Shown here: one piece after another, positions 25,717 through 33,420 of the stretch
Layout: each line of letters opens with the position of its first letter
How positions within the stretch are numbered: the first letter of the stretch is position 1
From: CAZDDB01 sp963843285
Lineage (GTDB): Bacteria > Acidobacteriota > HRBIN11 > JAKEFK01
Direction of reading: 5' to 3'
Length of the DNA stretch: 64,000 bases
Assembly: GCA_963843285.1 (NCBI GenBank)
Contig: CAWJJO010000002.1
Coordinates: 372,001-436,000 of the forward strand
Position numbers and translations under genes: made by a program
The notes under the pieces: model-generated
Databases searched by the model: none
Told to the model about the DNA's origin: nothing
The model's input: the letters and a program-made list of their open reading frames with translations, nothing else

Positions 25717-26754
25717 ATGAAGTATTCCGAGTTTTTGAAGGCGCTCCAAGCCAAAACCATCCAACCGGTCATTACATTTCTGGGAGAAGAGTCGTTTCTA
25801 AAAGACCGCGCATTGGAAGCGGTGGTCAAACGTTTCTTGGATGAAGAATCACGACCGTTCAATTTCCGGTCCCTTTCCCCAGAAGATTTGAAAGATACGG
25901 CGTTTCTGGATGATGCCGGCACGATGCCTATGTTCGGCGAATGGAAAGTGATCCACATGAAGGATGCGTCGGTCTTGGAGAAATCATTCGGACGCTTCAA
26001 GGAGTACCTGCAACAATATCTGGATCATCCGTCACCTGCGACCATCCTGATCTTTGATTTGGATGGATGGGAAGGGCGATCCAAGCTCAAAGCGATCCTT
26101 TCCAAGAAGACGGTTGTGGTTGAGTTTAATCCAATCAGCGAAAAGGAAATTCCCAGCTGGATTAGCAGTCACATGAAAACGCTTCAATACCAGATTGATC
26201 CTGCTGCGGTCCAGGCGCTTGCTGACAGACTCGGCACGGACCTGCAGCGGATCTCAGGAGAACTCGAAAAATTGATGCTTCTGCGCGAACCTGAAAAGCG
26301 TATTGCGCTGGAGGATGTAGAGGAAACCGTAGGATATTCCCCGCTTGCCACCATCTGGCAATGGTCGGAAGCGATCCTGGACCGTGATGCCGCACTGGCG
26401 GTCCAACTGCTGGAGGAGTTGATCGAAAAAGGAGAAGAGCCGGTTTATTGCGTTGCCTTGCTGGCCAAACAATTTGAAAAAATGATTCTCACAAAAGAGA
26501 TGGTGCAGCAGAAAGTGCCTCATCCGACCATCGCCCAAAAAATCAATAAGCCTGTTTATTTTCTCCAGAAGTATTTGAACCAGCTTGCCCAGTTCACCAT
26601 GGCTGATTTGATGAAGGCGCTTCAGGTATTGTCGTTTGCTGATCGCGCGTTGAAGACGGGACAGCCAGGCAATATCGTGCTGCAATTGATGGTGGCTGAG
26701 TTGTGTCATCTGAAAACAGCCGCGGTTCCCGTGTTTGACGTTCCCCTTGCGTAA
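25717..26754 (+). CDS. holA: DNA polymerase III, delta subunit
   Basis: 345 residues. The N-terminal AAA+-like domain begins with ITFLGEESFLKDRALEAVVKRF, the FxGEExFL signature of HolA. Domain II/III follows with ISGELEKLMLL and the C-terminal collar domain (ALLAKQFEKMILTKEMV, LSFADRALKTGQPGNIVLQLMVAELCHL). Delta is the wrench of the clamp loader that opens the beta sliding clamp. It lies downstream of leuS-lptE, as in many Gram-negative genomes, and is followed 51 nt later by rpsT. Confidence 0.93.
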   Translation: MKYSEFLKALQAKTIQPVITFLGEESFLKDRALEAVVKRFLDEESRPFNFRSLSPEDLKDTAFLDDAGTMPMFGEWKVIHMKDASVLEKSFGRFKEYLQQYLDHPSPATILIFDLDGWEGRSKLKAILSKKTVVVEFNPISEKEIPSWISSHMKTLQYQIDPAAVQALADRLGTDLQRISGELEKLMLLREPEKRIALEDVEETVGYSPLATIWQWSEAILDRDAALAVQLLEELIEKGEEPVYCVALLAKQFEKMILTKEMVQQKVPHPTIAQKINKPVYFLQKYLNQLAQFTMADLMKALQVLSFADRALKTGQPGNIVLQLMVAELCHLKTAAVPVFDVPLA

Positions 26755-26805
26755 ATGCGCAACATCATACATAATTCGTAGTTTCCAATTTCGGAGGTTT
26801 TTTCC

Positions 26806-27069
26806 ATGGGTAAGGCAAGTTCTCTTTCTACGAAGAAGCGATTGAGGCAGTCAAAAAAGCAACAGATGGCCAACAAGGCAAACAGGACGCGTGTAAAGTC
26901 CCAGGTAAAGAAGGTACGCATTGCAGCGGAATCGGGGGCAACGAATGAGAAGACGCTTCCGGGGGCCTATTCAATCATCGATAAGGCCGTCCGCAAAGGT
27001 GTGCTGACGAAGAATGCGGCGGCGCGTCATAAATCCCGCCTCACAAGACTGATCAACAGCAAAGCATAA
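26806..27069 (+). CDS. rpsT: 30S ribosomal protein S20
   Basis: 87 residues, very basic (MGKASSLSTKKRLRQSKKQQ), with the S20 pattern ANKANRTRVKSQVKKV, the central AYSIIDKAVRKGVLTKNAAARHKSRL motif and a Lys-rich end. It is an RNA-binding primary assembly protein of the small subunit. A strong Shine-Dalgarno (CGGAGG) lies about 11 nt before the ATG, a clear contrast to the leaderless-looking starts elsewhere in the window. GC-rich repeats that may act as a terminator follow. Confidence 0.97.
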   Translation: MGKASSLSTKKRLRQSKKQQMANKANRTRVKSQVKKVRIAAESGATNEKTLPGAYSIIDKAVRKGVLTKNAAARHKSRLTRLINSKA

Positions 27070-27076
27070 CGACGTA

Positions 27077-27183
27077 TGGAGCGCAGGCGTTATGGAGCGC
27101 AGGCGTCCCGCCTGCATTATGGGGTCGCAGGCTTCCAGCCTGCTTTGCACGAAATGAAAGGCGGGCACGGAGGCCCGCCTCTC
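27077..27183. repeat. GCAGGCGTCCCGCCTGC repeats and a GC-rich hairpin after rpsT
   Basis: GGAGCGCAGGCGTCCCGCCTGC, then TCGCAGGCTTCCAGCCTGC, then GGCGGGC-acggag-GCCCGCC (about 27160-27180). The last hairpin has a 7-bp perfect stem but only a weak T-run after it, so terminator activity is possible but not certain. It lies between convergent rpsT and the Spy-like gene. Confidence 0.65.
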
Positions 27184-27197
27184 CAAGGTTGATTTTA

Positions 27198-27653
27198 CTA
27201 GTCTTCCCGATCGTGCATTGCCTCGATCTTGCTGATCAGTAATTTCCTCTGTTCCGGAGTTAAGTCGGAATAAAGCTCTGCAATCCGATCCACCATTTGA
27301 TGCGCGAGCTGAGCTCGATCATCAATCTGACTGTGGATGATTCCGGTGACTTTGTTGATGTCCGGGTTTCCTTTTTCCAGTTCAGATTTGACATTCTCAT
27401 GGATGTCTTTCCGTTTTCCCATCCGGTCTTCGATGTTGCTCACCAGATCCCGCTGGAATGCATCCCACTTGGCCTGCTGCGCCGGATTCAGATTCAGATC
27501 CTTTTCGACCCGTTCCAGCTTCCACAGCATGAAATCCTTCATCATTCCGTGATGGCCGCCGCCGTGGCCGAATCCGCCGGATCCAAAGGAATAGACGGCC
27601 AGCAACATAACAGCCAGCCCGATCGGTGCTCCAATCAATAAAAGTCTTTTCAT
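27198..27653 (-). CDS. Spy/CpxP-family periplasmic protein
   Basis: 151 residues. An N-terminal signal/anchor (LLLIGAPIGLAVMLLAVYSFG) is followed by a Gly/His-rich patch (GGFGHGGGHHGMM) that could bind metal. The helical Spy/CpxP domain carries two LTxxQ-type motifs in the forms LNPAQQAKW and LTPEQRKLL. Family members are ATP-independent chaperones or feedback regulators of the Cpx envelope-stress pathway, or zinc-binding homologues (ZraP). The gene is divergent from a response regulator/histidine kinase pair, exactly as cpxP is to cpxRA. It has an AGGAGG ribosome site. The role as feedback inhibitor of the neighbouring kinase is inference from layout. Confidence 0.85.
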   Translation of the reverse strand: MKRLLLIGAPIGLAVMLLAVYSFGSGGFGHGGGHHGMMKDFMLWKLERVEKDLNLNPAQQAKWDAFQRDLVSNIEDRMGKRKDIHENVKSELEKGNPDINKVTGIIHSQIDDRAQLAHQMVDRIAELYSDLTPEQRKLLISKIEAMHDRED

Positions 27654-27729
27654 AAGTTTTGTAACCTCCTGTTTTGTATTGTTACGTTTATAAAGTACGA
27701 AGGCGTCTTTGCTGATCCTTTGCGGAGTT

Positions 27730-27749
27730 GTTAAGAATTGTTAAGAGAG
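27730..27749 (+). promoter_or_regulatory. Direct-repeat GTTAAG boxes, candidate response-regulator site
   Basis: GTTAAGAATT and GTTAAGAGAG lie in tandem at a 10-bp spacing, one helical turn, as expected for an OmpR/CpxR-type dimer site (CpxR recognises GTAAA repeats). They sit between the Spy-like gene and the regulator gene, upstream of its -10. Confidence 0.5.
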
Positions 27750-27772
27750 AAACCAGACGAAGGGGACAGTCC

Positions 27773-27778
27773 TATAAT
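27773..27778 (+). promoter_or_regulatory. -10 box (TATAAT) of the two-component operon
   Basis: A perfect TATAAT ends 9 nt before ATG 27788, and no Shine-Dalgarno is present. No clear -35 is seen, consistent with activation by a regulator bound at 27730-27749. Confidence 0.5.
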
Positions 27779-27787
27779 GAGAGATGT

Positions 27788-28474
27788 ATGACCATTCCTG
27801 TGTTGTTGATCGATGACGACAAGAAGCTTTGCGAGCTGCTGAAAACTTATCTGGGAAACCACGGATTTTTGGTGACGGCAGCGCACACGTCGCATGATGG
27901 AGTCCGGCAACTTCGCAATCAGCCGTACGACATCATCTTGCTGGATGTCATGCTTCCGGACGGGGACGGGCTGGAGGTGTGTCGCAAAATCCGTACGGAA
28001 TCGGCTGTTCCGATATTGATGTTGACTGCCCGCGGCGCTGATGAGGACAAGATCATCGGATTGGAACTCGGCGCCGACGATTACCTGGCCAAGCCGTTTA
28101 ATCCGCGCGAGCTGGTAGCGCGAATCAAAGCCGTGTTACGGCGCAAAGGAGCAACGGCATGGAATGCCGAACTGCAAACGATCGAGTTTGCAGGCTTCAC
28201 TTTGAATCCATCGAATCAAAAGGTGACCGTACAGAACAGGGAAGTGGAACTGACGTCCGCAGAATTCCGGTTGCTCAAGATTCTCGCTTCGAATCCCGGG
28301 CGAGTATTTACACGGGAGCGATTGATGGATCTGGTGCAGGGACGCGATTTTGATGGAGTGGACCGTTCGATTGACGTTCACATCTCACGCATCCGCAGCA
28401 AGATTGAGTCCGATCCGAAGAACCCTCGTTGGATCCAAACGGTCTGGGGAACCGGATACCGGTTCCAGAATTAA
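27788..28474 (+). CDS. OmpR/CpxR-type response regulator
   Basis: 228 residues. The receiver domain starts IPVLLIDDDKKLCELL with the acidic pocket, the phospho-acceptor Asp is near residue 54 (IILLDVMLPDGDG), and the conserved Lys is in DDYLAKPFNPREL. The C-terminal winged helix (VELTSAEFRLLKILASNPGRVFTRERLMD, then DVHISRIRSKIE) is OmpR/PhoB type. The start is ATG 27788, because upstream in-frame codons cover the promoter. The kinase gene begins one nucleotide after the stop. The divergent Spy-like gene and the GTTAAG direct repeats suggest an autoregulated envelope-stress system similar to CpxR. Confidence 0.93.
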   Translation: MTIPVLLIDDDKKLCELLKTYLGNHGFLVTAAHTSHDGVRQLRNQPYDIILLDVMLPDGDGLEVCRKIRTESAVPILMLTARGADEDKIIGLELGADDYLAKPFNPRELVARIKAVLRRKGATAWNAELQTIEFAGFTLNPSNQKVTVQNREVELTSAEFRLLKILASNPGRVFTRERLMDLVQGRDFDGVDRSIDVHISRIRSKIESDPKNPRWIQTVWGTGYRFQN

Positions 28475-28475
28475 C

Positions 28476-29819
28476 ATGTTCGGCAAACTGTATCTCCGAT
28501 TGTACTTCTGGTTTCTACTGGTATTTTTCGTAACGCTTCTTACGGTTTGGTTGATTTCATCGCGTTTTTATGGCGATTCGATTCACGATGAGATTGAAAA
28601 TCATCTCACATCACAGGCCCGCTTTCTCTTAAGTGAATATCAGAATGCCTGCGGAGATGCCTCAAGTTCTCTGGAATGCAAACGCTTTTTCAAGAGATTG
28701 TCGCAAACACCCTTTCTTCGTTTCTGGATTCTCGATCCCGATGGCAACGTGCGCCTTTCGCAGCAACGGTCACAGCCGAATCTAAGCCGTGATCAGATTC
28801 AGCGCGCGGCCGCAGGAGAAACGCTCCTGTTGCTTCATGGAATGCCGCCGACCGTTGTGCTTCCCGTGATGGGCAGTAATGGAAAGGCGCGAGAACTACT
28901 TGTGATGGGGCGTCCATTGCTGGGAGGGCGGCGCCTATCACGGTTTCCGTTGATTGCAGTTCTGGCAATCATTGGCTTTGTCATTGCGATTCTCGTACTT
29001 CCGCTTTCACGCAGACTTACCCGGCCGATGCGCGCCCTTCATCTTCTGGGTGAGGAGTGGGCGGAGGGACGTTTAGAAAAGCGAGCAGTCGTTACGGGGA
29101 ACGATGAAATCTCAGCACTGTCACGTGTATTCAATACGATGGCGGAAAATTTGCAAAAAATGCTGCAGCAACGAAAGGAATTTCTTGCATTGATTTCTCA
29201 TGAGCTCAAAAGCCCGCTGACGCGGATGAAAATTGCGGCGGAGCTGATATCCGAACAGGAGCCGTCTGCCGTGAAACTGGTGAACGATATCAAGACCGAC
29301 ATCGAAGCGAGCGAAATGCTGGTCGAACAACTTCTATGTCTTTCCAGAATTGAAATGGGTCTGCCTTCGGCAATCAAGGAAACAGTGGATCTGGAAGCGG
29401 TGATTCGCAGGAGCATTGCCAGTGTCGAGCCGGTAGCGCGGGCATCCGGGATTTCCATCAGTTACTCGGGCGAACCTCATTCGGTAAACGGGGATTCCGC
29501 GGAGCTACAAAGAGCAGTCGTCAATGTTCTCGAAAATGCGGTCAAGTTTTCGACGGCCCAAAGCAAGGTGGAAATGGAAATGCGCCGTCAAGATGGCGTT
29601 GTTCGAATTGTTTGCAAAGATTACGGTCCCGGGATTGAATCAGAGGAACAGCAAAAGATCTTCGAACCGTTCTACCGCGGCAAACGCACGGACGGCAAGG
29701 ATGGCTCCGGACTCGGTTTGTTTATTGCGCGTCGAATCGTGGAAATGCACGGCGGCAAAATCTGGGCTGCACCCAACCAGCCGTCCGGCACAATCCTGAC
29801 CCTGGAACTCCCAGCATAG
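28476..29819 (+). CDS. CpxA-like sensor histidine kinase
   Basis: 447 residues. A membrane helix lies at about 10-32 (LYFWFLLVFFVTLLTVWLIS), then a short periplasmic domain with two cysteines (about 60-70), and a second helix at about 165-185. A HAMP linker ending in RVFNTMAEN follows. The HisKA domain has the phospho-acceptor His near residue 242 (LALISHELKSPLTRMK). The ATPase has NVLENAVKFS (N box), DYGPGIESEEQQKIFEPFYRG and GSGLGLFIARRI (G boxes). ATG 28476 is used; earlier codons overlap the regulator gene. The size and domain order match CpxA, and the neighbouring Spy-like gene supports an envelope-stress role. Confidence 0.92.
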   Translation: MFGKLYLRLYFWFLLVFFVTLLTVWLISSRFYGDSIHDEIENHLTSQARFLLSEYQNACGDASSSLECKRFFKRLSQTPFLRFWILDPDGNVRLSQQRSQPNLSRDQIQRAAAGETLLLLHGMPPTVVLPVMGSNGKARELLVMGRPLLGGRRLSRFPLIAVLAIIGFVIAILVLPLSRRLTRPMRALHLLGEEWAEGRLEKRAVVTGNDEISALSRVFNTMAENLQKMLQQRKEFLALISHELKSPLTRMKIAAELISEQEPSAVKLVNDIKTDIEASEMLVEQLLCLSRIEMGLPSAIKETVDLEAVIRRSIASVEPVARASGISISYSGEPHSVNGDSAELQRAVVNVLENAVKFSTAQSKVEMEMRRQDGVVRIVCKDYGPGIESEEQQKIFEPFYRGKRTDGKDGSGLGLFIARRIVEMHGGKIWAAPNQPSGTILTLELPA

Positions 29820-29821
29820 GA

Positions 29822-29982
29822 ATTCACCGCAAAGACGCAGAGACCGCAGAGTTAAGAAGAAGGAATGTTGGAACCACGGATGAACACAGATAAACACCGA
29901 TTTTTGCTTTGATATCTGTGTTCATCGGTGTTCATCTGTGATTTCATTTCCTTCCTCTGCGGTCTCTGCGTCTTTGCGGTAA
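29822..29982. repeat. Nested palindrome joining two repeat families between convergent genes
   Basis: The outer arms ACCGCAAAGACGCAGAGACC (from 29826) and GGTCTCTGCGTCTTTGCGGT (ending about 29979) are exact complements for about 25 nt. The inner arms are ACCACGGATGAACACAGAT and ATCTGTGTTCATCGGTGTTC. The whole can fold into one roughly 160-nt hairpin. It lies 3-8 nt from the end of each of two convergent genes, the histidine kinase and the OMP. Confidence 0.85.
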
Positions 29983-29990
29983 ATCCTGAG

Positions 29991-30635
29991 CTAAAGCCGG
30001 AAGAAAAAACCGCATTGAATCTGGAGATCGTGCTCTGTTTTTCCCGAAAGAAAGTGGTCCGGTATCACCTGATCGTTCAGCTCGAACCGCACACCGACAT
30101 TTTTAAAGTAGAATTTTGTTCCGCCGCCGAAATTGAAAACGAAATCGTTGTGTGTTTCATCGCCCAGATCGGTAGACACGCCCCCGATTCCAGCAGTCAG
30201 AAAAGGGGTGACAGTTTTCCTGTTGAAGTTGTAAACCAAATTCCCGGCGTAGCCGTAAGAAACTGCATTCTTTTTGAAAAAAATCAAAGGTGCGAAGACA
30301 TCTTGCGTCAGCGGACAGGGTTCGGCCGGACAAAAGATCGAGGTTTCAAATGTAAAATCCTGGCTTGGAGCAACGGAAAAATTGCCTTCGACTTCCACAT
30401 TTTCATTCAGGTAGTACCCGAACTTGAACCCGATGAGAAACCCGCTATCCAGAGTGCTGGTCTCGGTGAATGGCGGCAGAGGAGACAGACATAGCAGGCA
30501 TGGGTCGGTCGCATTCTCAACATCCAGAAATGAAATGCCTGAATAGACGGTGATTTCTGATTTATGGACGCTCTCCTGGGCCTGCAATATGCAACTTGTA
30601 AAGAGTAGAACAAACAAACAGGAAATGTATTTCAT
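29991..30635 (-). CDS. Outer-membrane beta-barrel protein (OmpA/porin-like, 8-stranded type)
   Basis: 214 residues. A signal peptide (MKYISCLFVLLFTSCILQAQE) is followed by alternating hydrophobic/polar strands: EITVYSGISFLDV, DSGFLIGFKFGYYLNENVEVEGNFSVAP, AVSYGYAGNLVYNF, VTPFLTAGIGGVSTDLG, DFVFNFGGGTKFYF, VGVRFELNDQV and a last strand QIQCGFFFRL. The strand pattern and size fit the outer-membrane beta-barrel domain found in many small OMPs of unknown substrate. Two pairs of cysteines (CLLC and CPAEPC) in predicted extracellular loops could form disulfides. The ribosome site is AGGAG, 7 nt before the ATG. Confidence 0.8.
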   Translation of the reverse strand: MKYISCLFVLLFTSCILQAQESVHKSEITVYSGISFLDVENATDPCLLCLSPLPPFTETSTLDSGFLIGFKFGYYLNENVEVEGNFSVAPSQDFTFETSIFCPAEPCPLTQDVFAPLIFFKKNAVSYGYAGNLVYNFNRKTVTPFLTAGIGGVSTDLGDETHNDFVFNFGGGTKFYFKNVGVRFELNDQVIPDHFLSGKTEHDLQIQCGFFFRL

Positions 30636-30645
30636 CGCCTTTCTC

Positions 30646-31013
30646 CTACCTGCCCACTTTGATTACTCTGCCGGACCATGGACAATATCCGGTTGCCGTG
30701 AAATCATTCAGGTGGGAGTTCACATAGCTTGCCCGCAGTCCGTCGCAGACTTCTACCGCGATATCCTCCATGCGGATCGTCTCCGGCTGGAAATGCCAGC
30801 TCCAGGGAGAATTGAATCCGCCGTTGGTTACGGAAATTCTTCCCATGGGGACTTGTGGTTCTTTCCATCAAAATTATCCTTTGCGAACTGAATGGTGTCC
30901 CTTACTGTTCCTTCCTCGCGCAAACATCTTGCCATCCTTTGCCCGTCGAGGCCCACAGCGTCCTGTACTGGAATTTTCGTCAGCCTATCAGTTTCTTGAA
31001 TATCAAAAATCAA
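30646..31013 (-). pseudogene. BP74-like protein gene, frameshifted and 5'-truncated
   Basis: The minus strand encodes GRISVTNGGFNSPWSWHFQP, then TIRMEDIAVEVCDGLRASYV and GYCPWSGRVIKV, the C-terminal half of BP74-type proteins (W-HL-P-TI---D-AIEVCD--P-YVE pattern, plus CPW-R). The preceding part (TVRDTIQFAKDNFDGKNHKSP) is in another frame. One extra C in the CCCC run near 30849 would join them as HKSP-MGRI. The most upstream codons are derived from an AT-rich repeat at 30999-31142, so the true 5' end is lost. Either a decaying gene or a homopolymer sequencing error plus a repeat insertion. BP74-family proteins are small secreted or calcium-linked proteins of poorly known role. Confidence 0.6.
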
Positions 31014-31142
31014 AAATCAAAAATCAAATAAATATAAGAAAACAAGCAAATAAAGTCGAGTCACCAAACGATTTCGCCTTTGAGGTTTTTTGCTTATGGG
31101 GTTATGTTTATTTGATCTTTGATTTTTGATATTTGATTTTTC
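30999..31142 (+). repeat. AT-rich palindromic repeat element, copy 2
   Basis: The left arm is a run of ATCAAAA units ending AAATCAAATAAATATAA (about 30999-31037). The right arm is GTTATGTTTATTTGATCTTT through TTTGATTTTT (31101-31142). The interior has GAGTCACCAAAC and GGTTTTTTGCTT, shared with the inverted copy at 354-514. It ends 6 nt before pabBC. Confidence 0.65.
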
Positions 31143-31148
31143 ACTCCA

Positions 31149-32924
31149 ATGACGTTGGCAATTCTTGAAACGCTCCGTTTCTCCGAAGAGGATCATAGAA
31201 GCTATGCCATTGCTGAGCCTGAGGCAATTTTAGAGTGTAGAAGACTGGACGAGGTTGAGCCTTTACTTCGAGAATTGGATCTTGCGGTGAAACGAGGCTA
31301 CTTTGCGATCGGTTTCATGGGTTACGAAGCGGGTTACAGATTTCTTCCGCATTTACCTCCCGTACGTGTCATTGAATTTCCTCTTGCATGGTTTGCATTA
31401 ACAAGATCGCCGCAAACGGCATCGATCCCGCTCGACGGATTCTTTCAGGTGGAGGATCTCCAGCTAAGTCTATCGGCGGATGAGTACCGCGGCTCGATCG
31501 AATCCATCCGGCGTTTGATTGAAGCCGGAGACACCTATCAGGTAAATTTCACGATGCAGTTTCATGGAAAATTCGCCGGTTCTCCCCGCGGCCTTTATCA
31601 TGAGCTCCGGAGAAAGCAACGCGTTCCCTATGCGGCATACGTGGAAACCGAAGAATGGGCAGTGTTGTCCCTTTCGCCTGAGTTGTTTTTTCGGAAACGC
31701 GGATTCGATATCCGGATGCGGCCGATGAAAGGCACCGCTCCGCGCGGACGAACGCTGGAAGAAGATCAGATTCAAATCCGTGCACTGGAGGAGAGTCCCA
31801 AGGAACAAAGCGAGAATCTGATGATCGTAGATCTCCTGCGAAACGATCTGGGAAAGATTTGTGAAACGGGAAGTGTTCGCGTTGTGGGTCCGATGCGTGT
31901 GGAGCGTTACGAAACCTTGTTTCAAATGACATCCACGATCGACGGGACGCTCAAGGAAGGGATAGGAATCCGGGATATTTTCCACGCCACATTTCCTTCC
32001 GGGTCTGTGACCGGAGCACCCAAACTTCGAACAATGCAGATCATTCATGAACTTGAAAATACTGCGCGGGGCGTCTACACGGGCGCTGTCGGATTTGTCA
32101 GCAGCGAGGAAAGCGTATTTAACGTCGCAATTCGCACTGCCGTCGTCGATCGGGCAAAAGGCGTAATCGAGATGGGTGTGGGCAGCGGAATTCTGTATGA
32201 GGCCGATCCGTTTCGTGAATATCAGGAATGTGAGCTGAAAGGGAAGTTTCTTACGGAACCGCTTCGGGAGTTTCAGCTTCTGGAAACCATTCTGTGGGAG
32301 CCGGAGAAAGGATTTTTGTTTCTTCCGCGGCATCTGGACAGATTGATGAACTCCGCTGAATATTTCATGGTTCCGATCAAACGCGAAACAGTTGAATCTG
32401 AATTACTGCGAGATGAGAACCGGTTGCAGGCGACAGGCGTCTCACATCGTGTGCGGTTGCTGGCGGATCACGCCGGCGTGGTTATCGTTCAGACGAAGCC
32501 ACTCGATCCGGTTCGGTCTCATCGGATCCGGTTCTCTTCCAGGCGGACCAATTCCTCGGACCGCTTTCTCTATCACAAGACGACAAACCGAACGTTGTAC
32601 GATGACGAGTTGCAGCGTGCAAGGGACGAAGGATGCTTTGACGTCCTGTTTCTAAACGAGCGCGAGGAGTTGACGGAAGGCGCGATTTCTAATGTATTCG
32701 TAGAGAAGAATGGTTTGTATTATACGCCACCGACTTTATGTGGTGTGTTGCCTGGCATCTATCGCAGGCACTTGCTGGAAACACGTCCGTTTCCGGTTGA
32801 GGAGCGTGTGTTGCACGAGGTAGATGTGCTGCAGGCAGACGCAGTGTATTTGACGAACTCCCTTCGCGGCATGATCCACGTGGAGCTGCTTTCTCGCAAA
32901 GACGCAAAGACCGCAAAGGCATGA
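31149..32924 (+). CDS. Fused aminodeoxychorismate synthase component I / 4-amino-4-deoxychorismate lyase
   Basis: 591 residues, a PabB-PabC fusion of folate (p-aminobenzoate) synthesis. Residues about 110-375 are a chorismate-binding domain (GDTYQVNFTMQF, MRPMKGTAPRGRT, the EDQIQIRALEESPKEQSENLMIVDLLRNDLG region, FPSGSVTGAPKLRTMQII, GVGSGILYEADP). Residues about 380-580 are a class IV PLP aminotransferase fold (FQLLETILWEP, the YHKTTNR lysine, ELTEGAISNVFVEKNG, GVLPGIYRRHLLE) that releases pyruvate from ADC. Such fusions are common where pabA is elsewhere. The last 12 residues (LLSRKDAKTAKA) are translated from a CGCAAAGACGCAAAGACCGC repeat, so the C-terminus has been modified by the repeat. 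Confidence 0.93.
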   Translation: MTLAILETLRFSEEDHRSYAIAEPEAILECRRLDEVEPLLRELDLAVKRGYFAIGFMGYEAGYRFLPHLPPVRVIEFPLAWFALTRSPQTASIPLDGFFQVEDLQLSLSADEYRGSIESIRRLIEAGDTYQVNFTMQFHGKFAGSPRGLYHELRRKQRVPYAAYVETEEWAVLSLSPELFFRKRGFDIRMRPMKGTAPRGRTLEEDQIQIRALEESPKEQSENLMIVDLLRNDLGKICETGSVRVVGPMRVERYETLFQMTSTIDGTLKEGIGIRDIFHATFPSGSVTGAPKLRTMQIIHELENTARGVYTGAVGFVSSEESVFNVAIRTAVVDRAKGVIEMGVGSGILYEADPFREYQECELKGKFLTEPLREFQLLETILWEPEKGFLFLPRHLDRLMNSAEYFMVPIKRETVESELLRDENRLQATGVSHRVRLLADHAGVVIVQTKPLDPVRSHRIRFSSRRTNSSDRFLYHKTTNRTLYDDELQRARDEGCFDVLFLNEREELTEGAISNVFVEKNGLYYTPPTLCGVLPGIYRRHLLETRPFPVEERVLHEVDVLQADAVYLTNSLRGMIHVELLSRKDAKTAKA

Positions 32925-32960
32925 GATGAACCACAAAGGCACAAAGACACGAAGGGGGAA
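32889..32960 (+). repeat. CGCAAAGACGCAAAGACCGCAAAG repeat over the pabBC stop codon
   Basis: TCTCGCAAAGACGCAAAGACC at 32889-32909 continues into CGCAAAGGC and, after the stop, ACCACAAAGGCACAAAGACACGAAG. It belongs to the same family as 3639-3866, 29822-29982, 42916-43006, 50203-50222 and 61350-61440. Confidence 0.75.
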
Positions 32961-33029
32961 GGCTAAGCACGGAAACACAGGCCCGCCACTCCAAACTAAA
33001 TTGGGAATACAAGTATTGTGCCACAACCG

Positions 33030-33420
33030 TTAGAAGTTTTCCTCAAGCAAACCTCTCGAGCGAATGGTGCAGCCTTTCTTGGTCTCCAGCCACCTTCCGA
33101 ACTGTTCGGAAAGAAGCAGCTCTATCAGTTTTTCAATGGCAGGATTTGACAGGGTGCTTTCGGAGACGACGAGATCGACGTGTTCTTGTGCGATGCCGGC
33201 CATGCATTGCCTCGGTCTCAAAAATCTGATATCTGCAAATACAGCATCGAACTGACCGGCCTGGAGAGCCGTTGTGATTGCGGCTTCATCATTCGGAGTG
33301 GGGATCGCGGGAAAGTCAAGACGATTCAGTTTTTGCGAGTCCGAAATTGATCCCATAGAGCGCGATTTTTGCCGGGGAGCCCAACGCGCAACCCTTTCGT
33401 CACCTTGATGGCGTCAGAGC
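33030..33420 (-). pseudogene. Frameshifted periplasmic-binding-protein-like C-terminal domain of the MoeA protein
   Basis: Beyond the MoeA stop at 33400 the coding signal continues in two other frames: VALVLRSDAIKVTKGLRVGL up to a TGA near 33350, then LNRLDFPAIPTPNDEAAITT and FDAVFADIRFL onward to LLEENF at 33030. Adding one G to the GG near 33440 and one A to the AAAAA near 33345 would restore a single frame. The result would be a MoeA protein with a COG1910-like substrate-binding domain at its C-terminus, a known architecture. Both repairs fall in short homopolymers, so a sequencing error is as likely as true decay. Confidence 0.55.

Noticed and set aside
24894..26000. Long minus-strand reading frame opposite leuS-lptE-holA
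   Set aside because: It crosses three recognised genes and a repeat on the other strand and shows no domain.
27157..27183. Firm intrinsic terminator after rpsT
   Set aside because: The GC-rich hairpin is good, but the following T-run is too weak to call it with confidence; it is reported only as part of the repeat.
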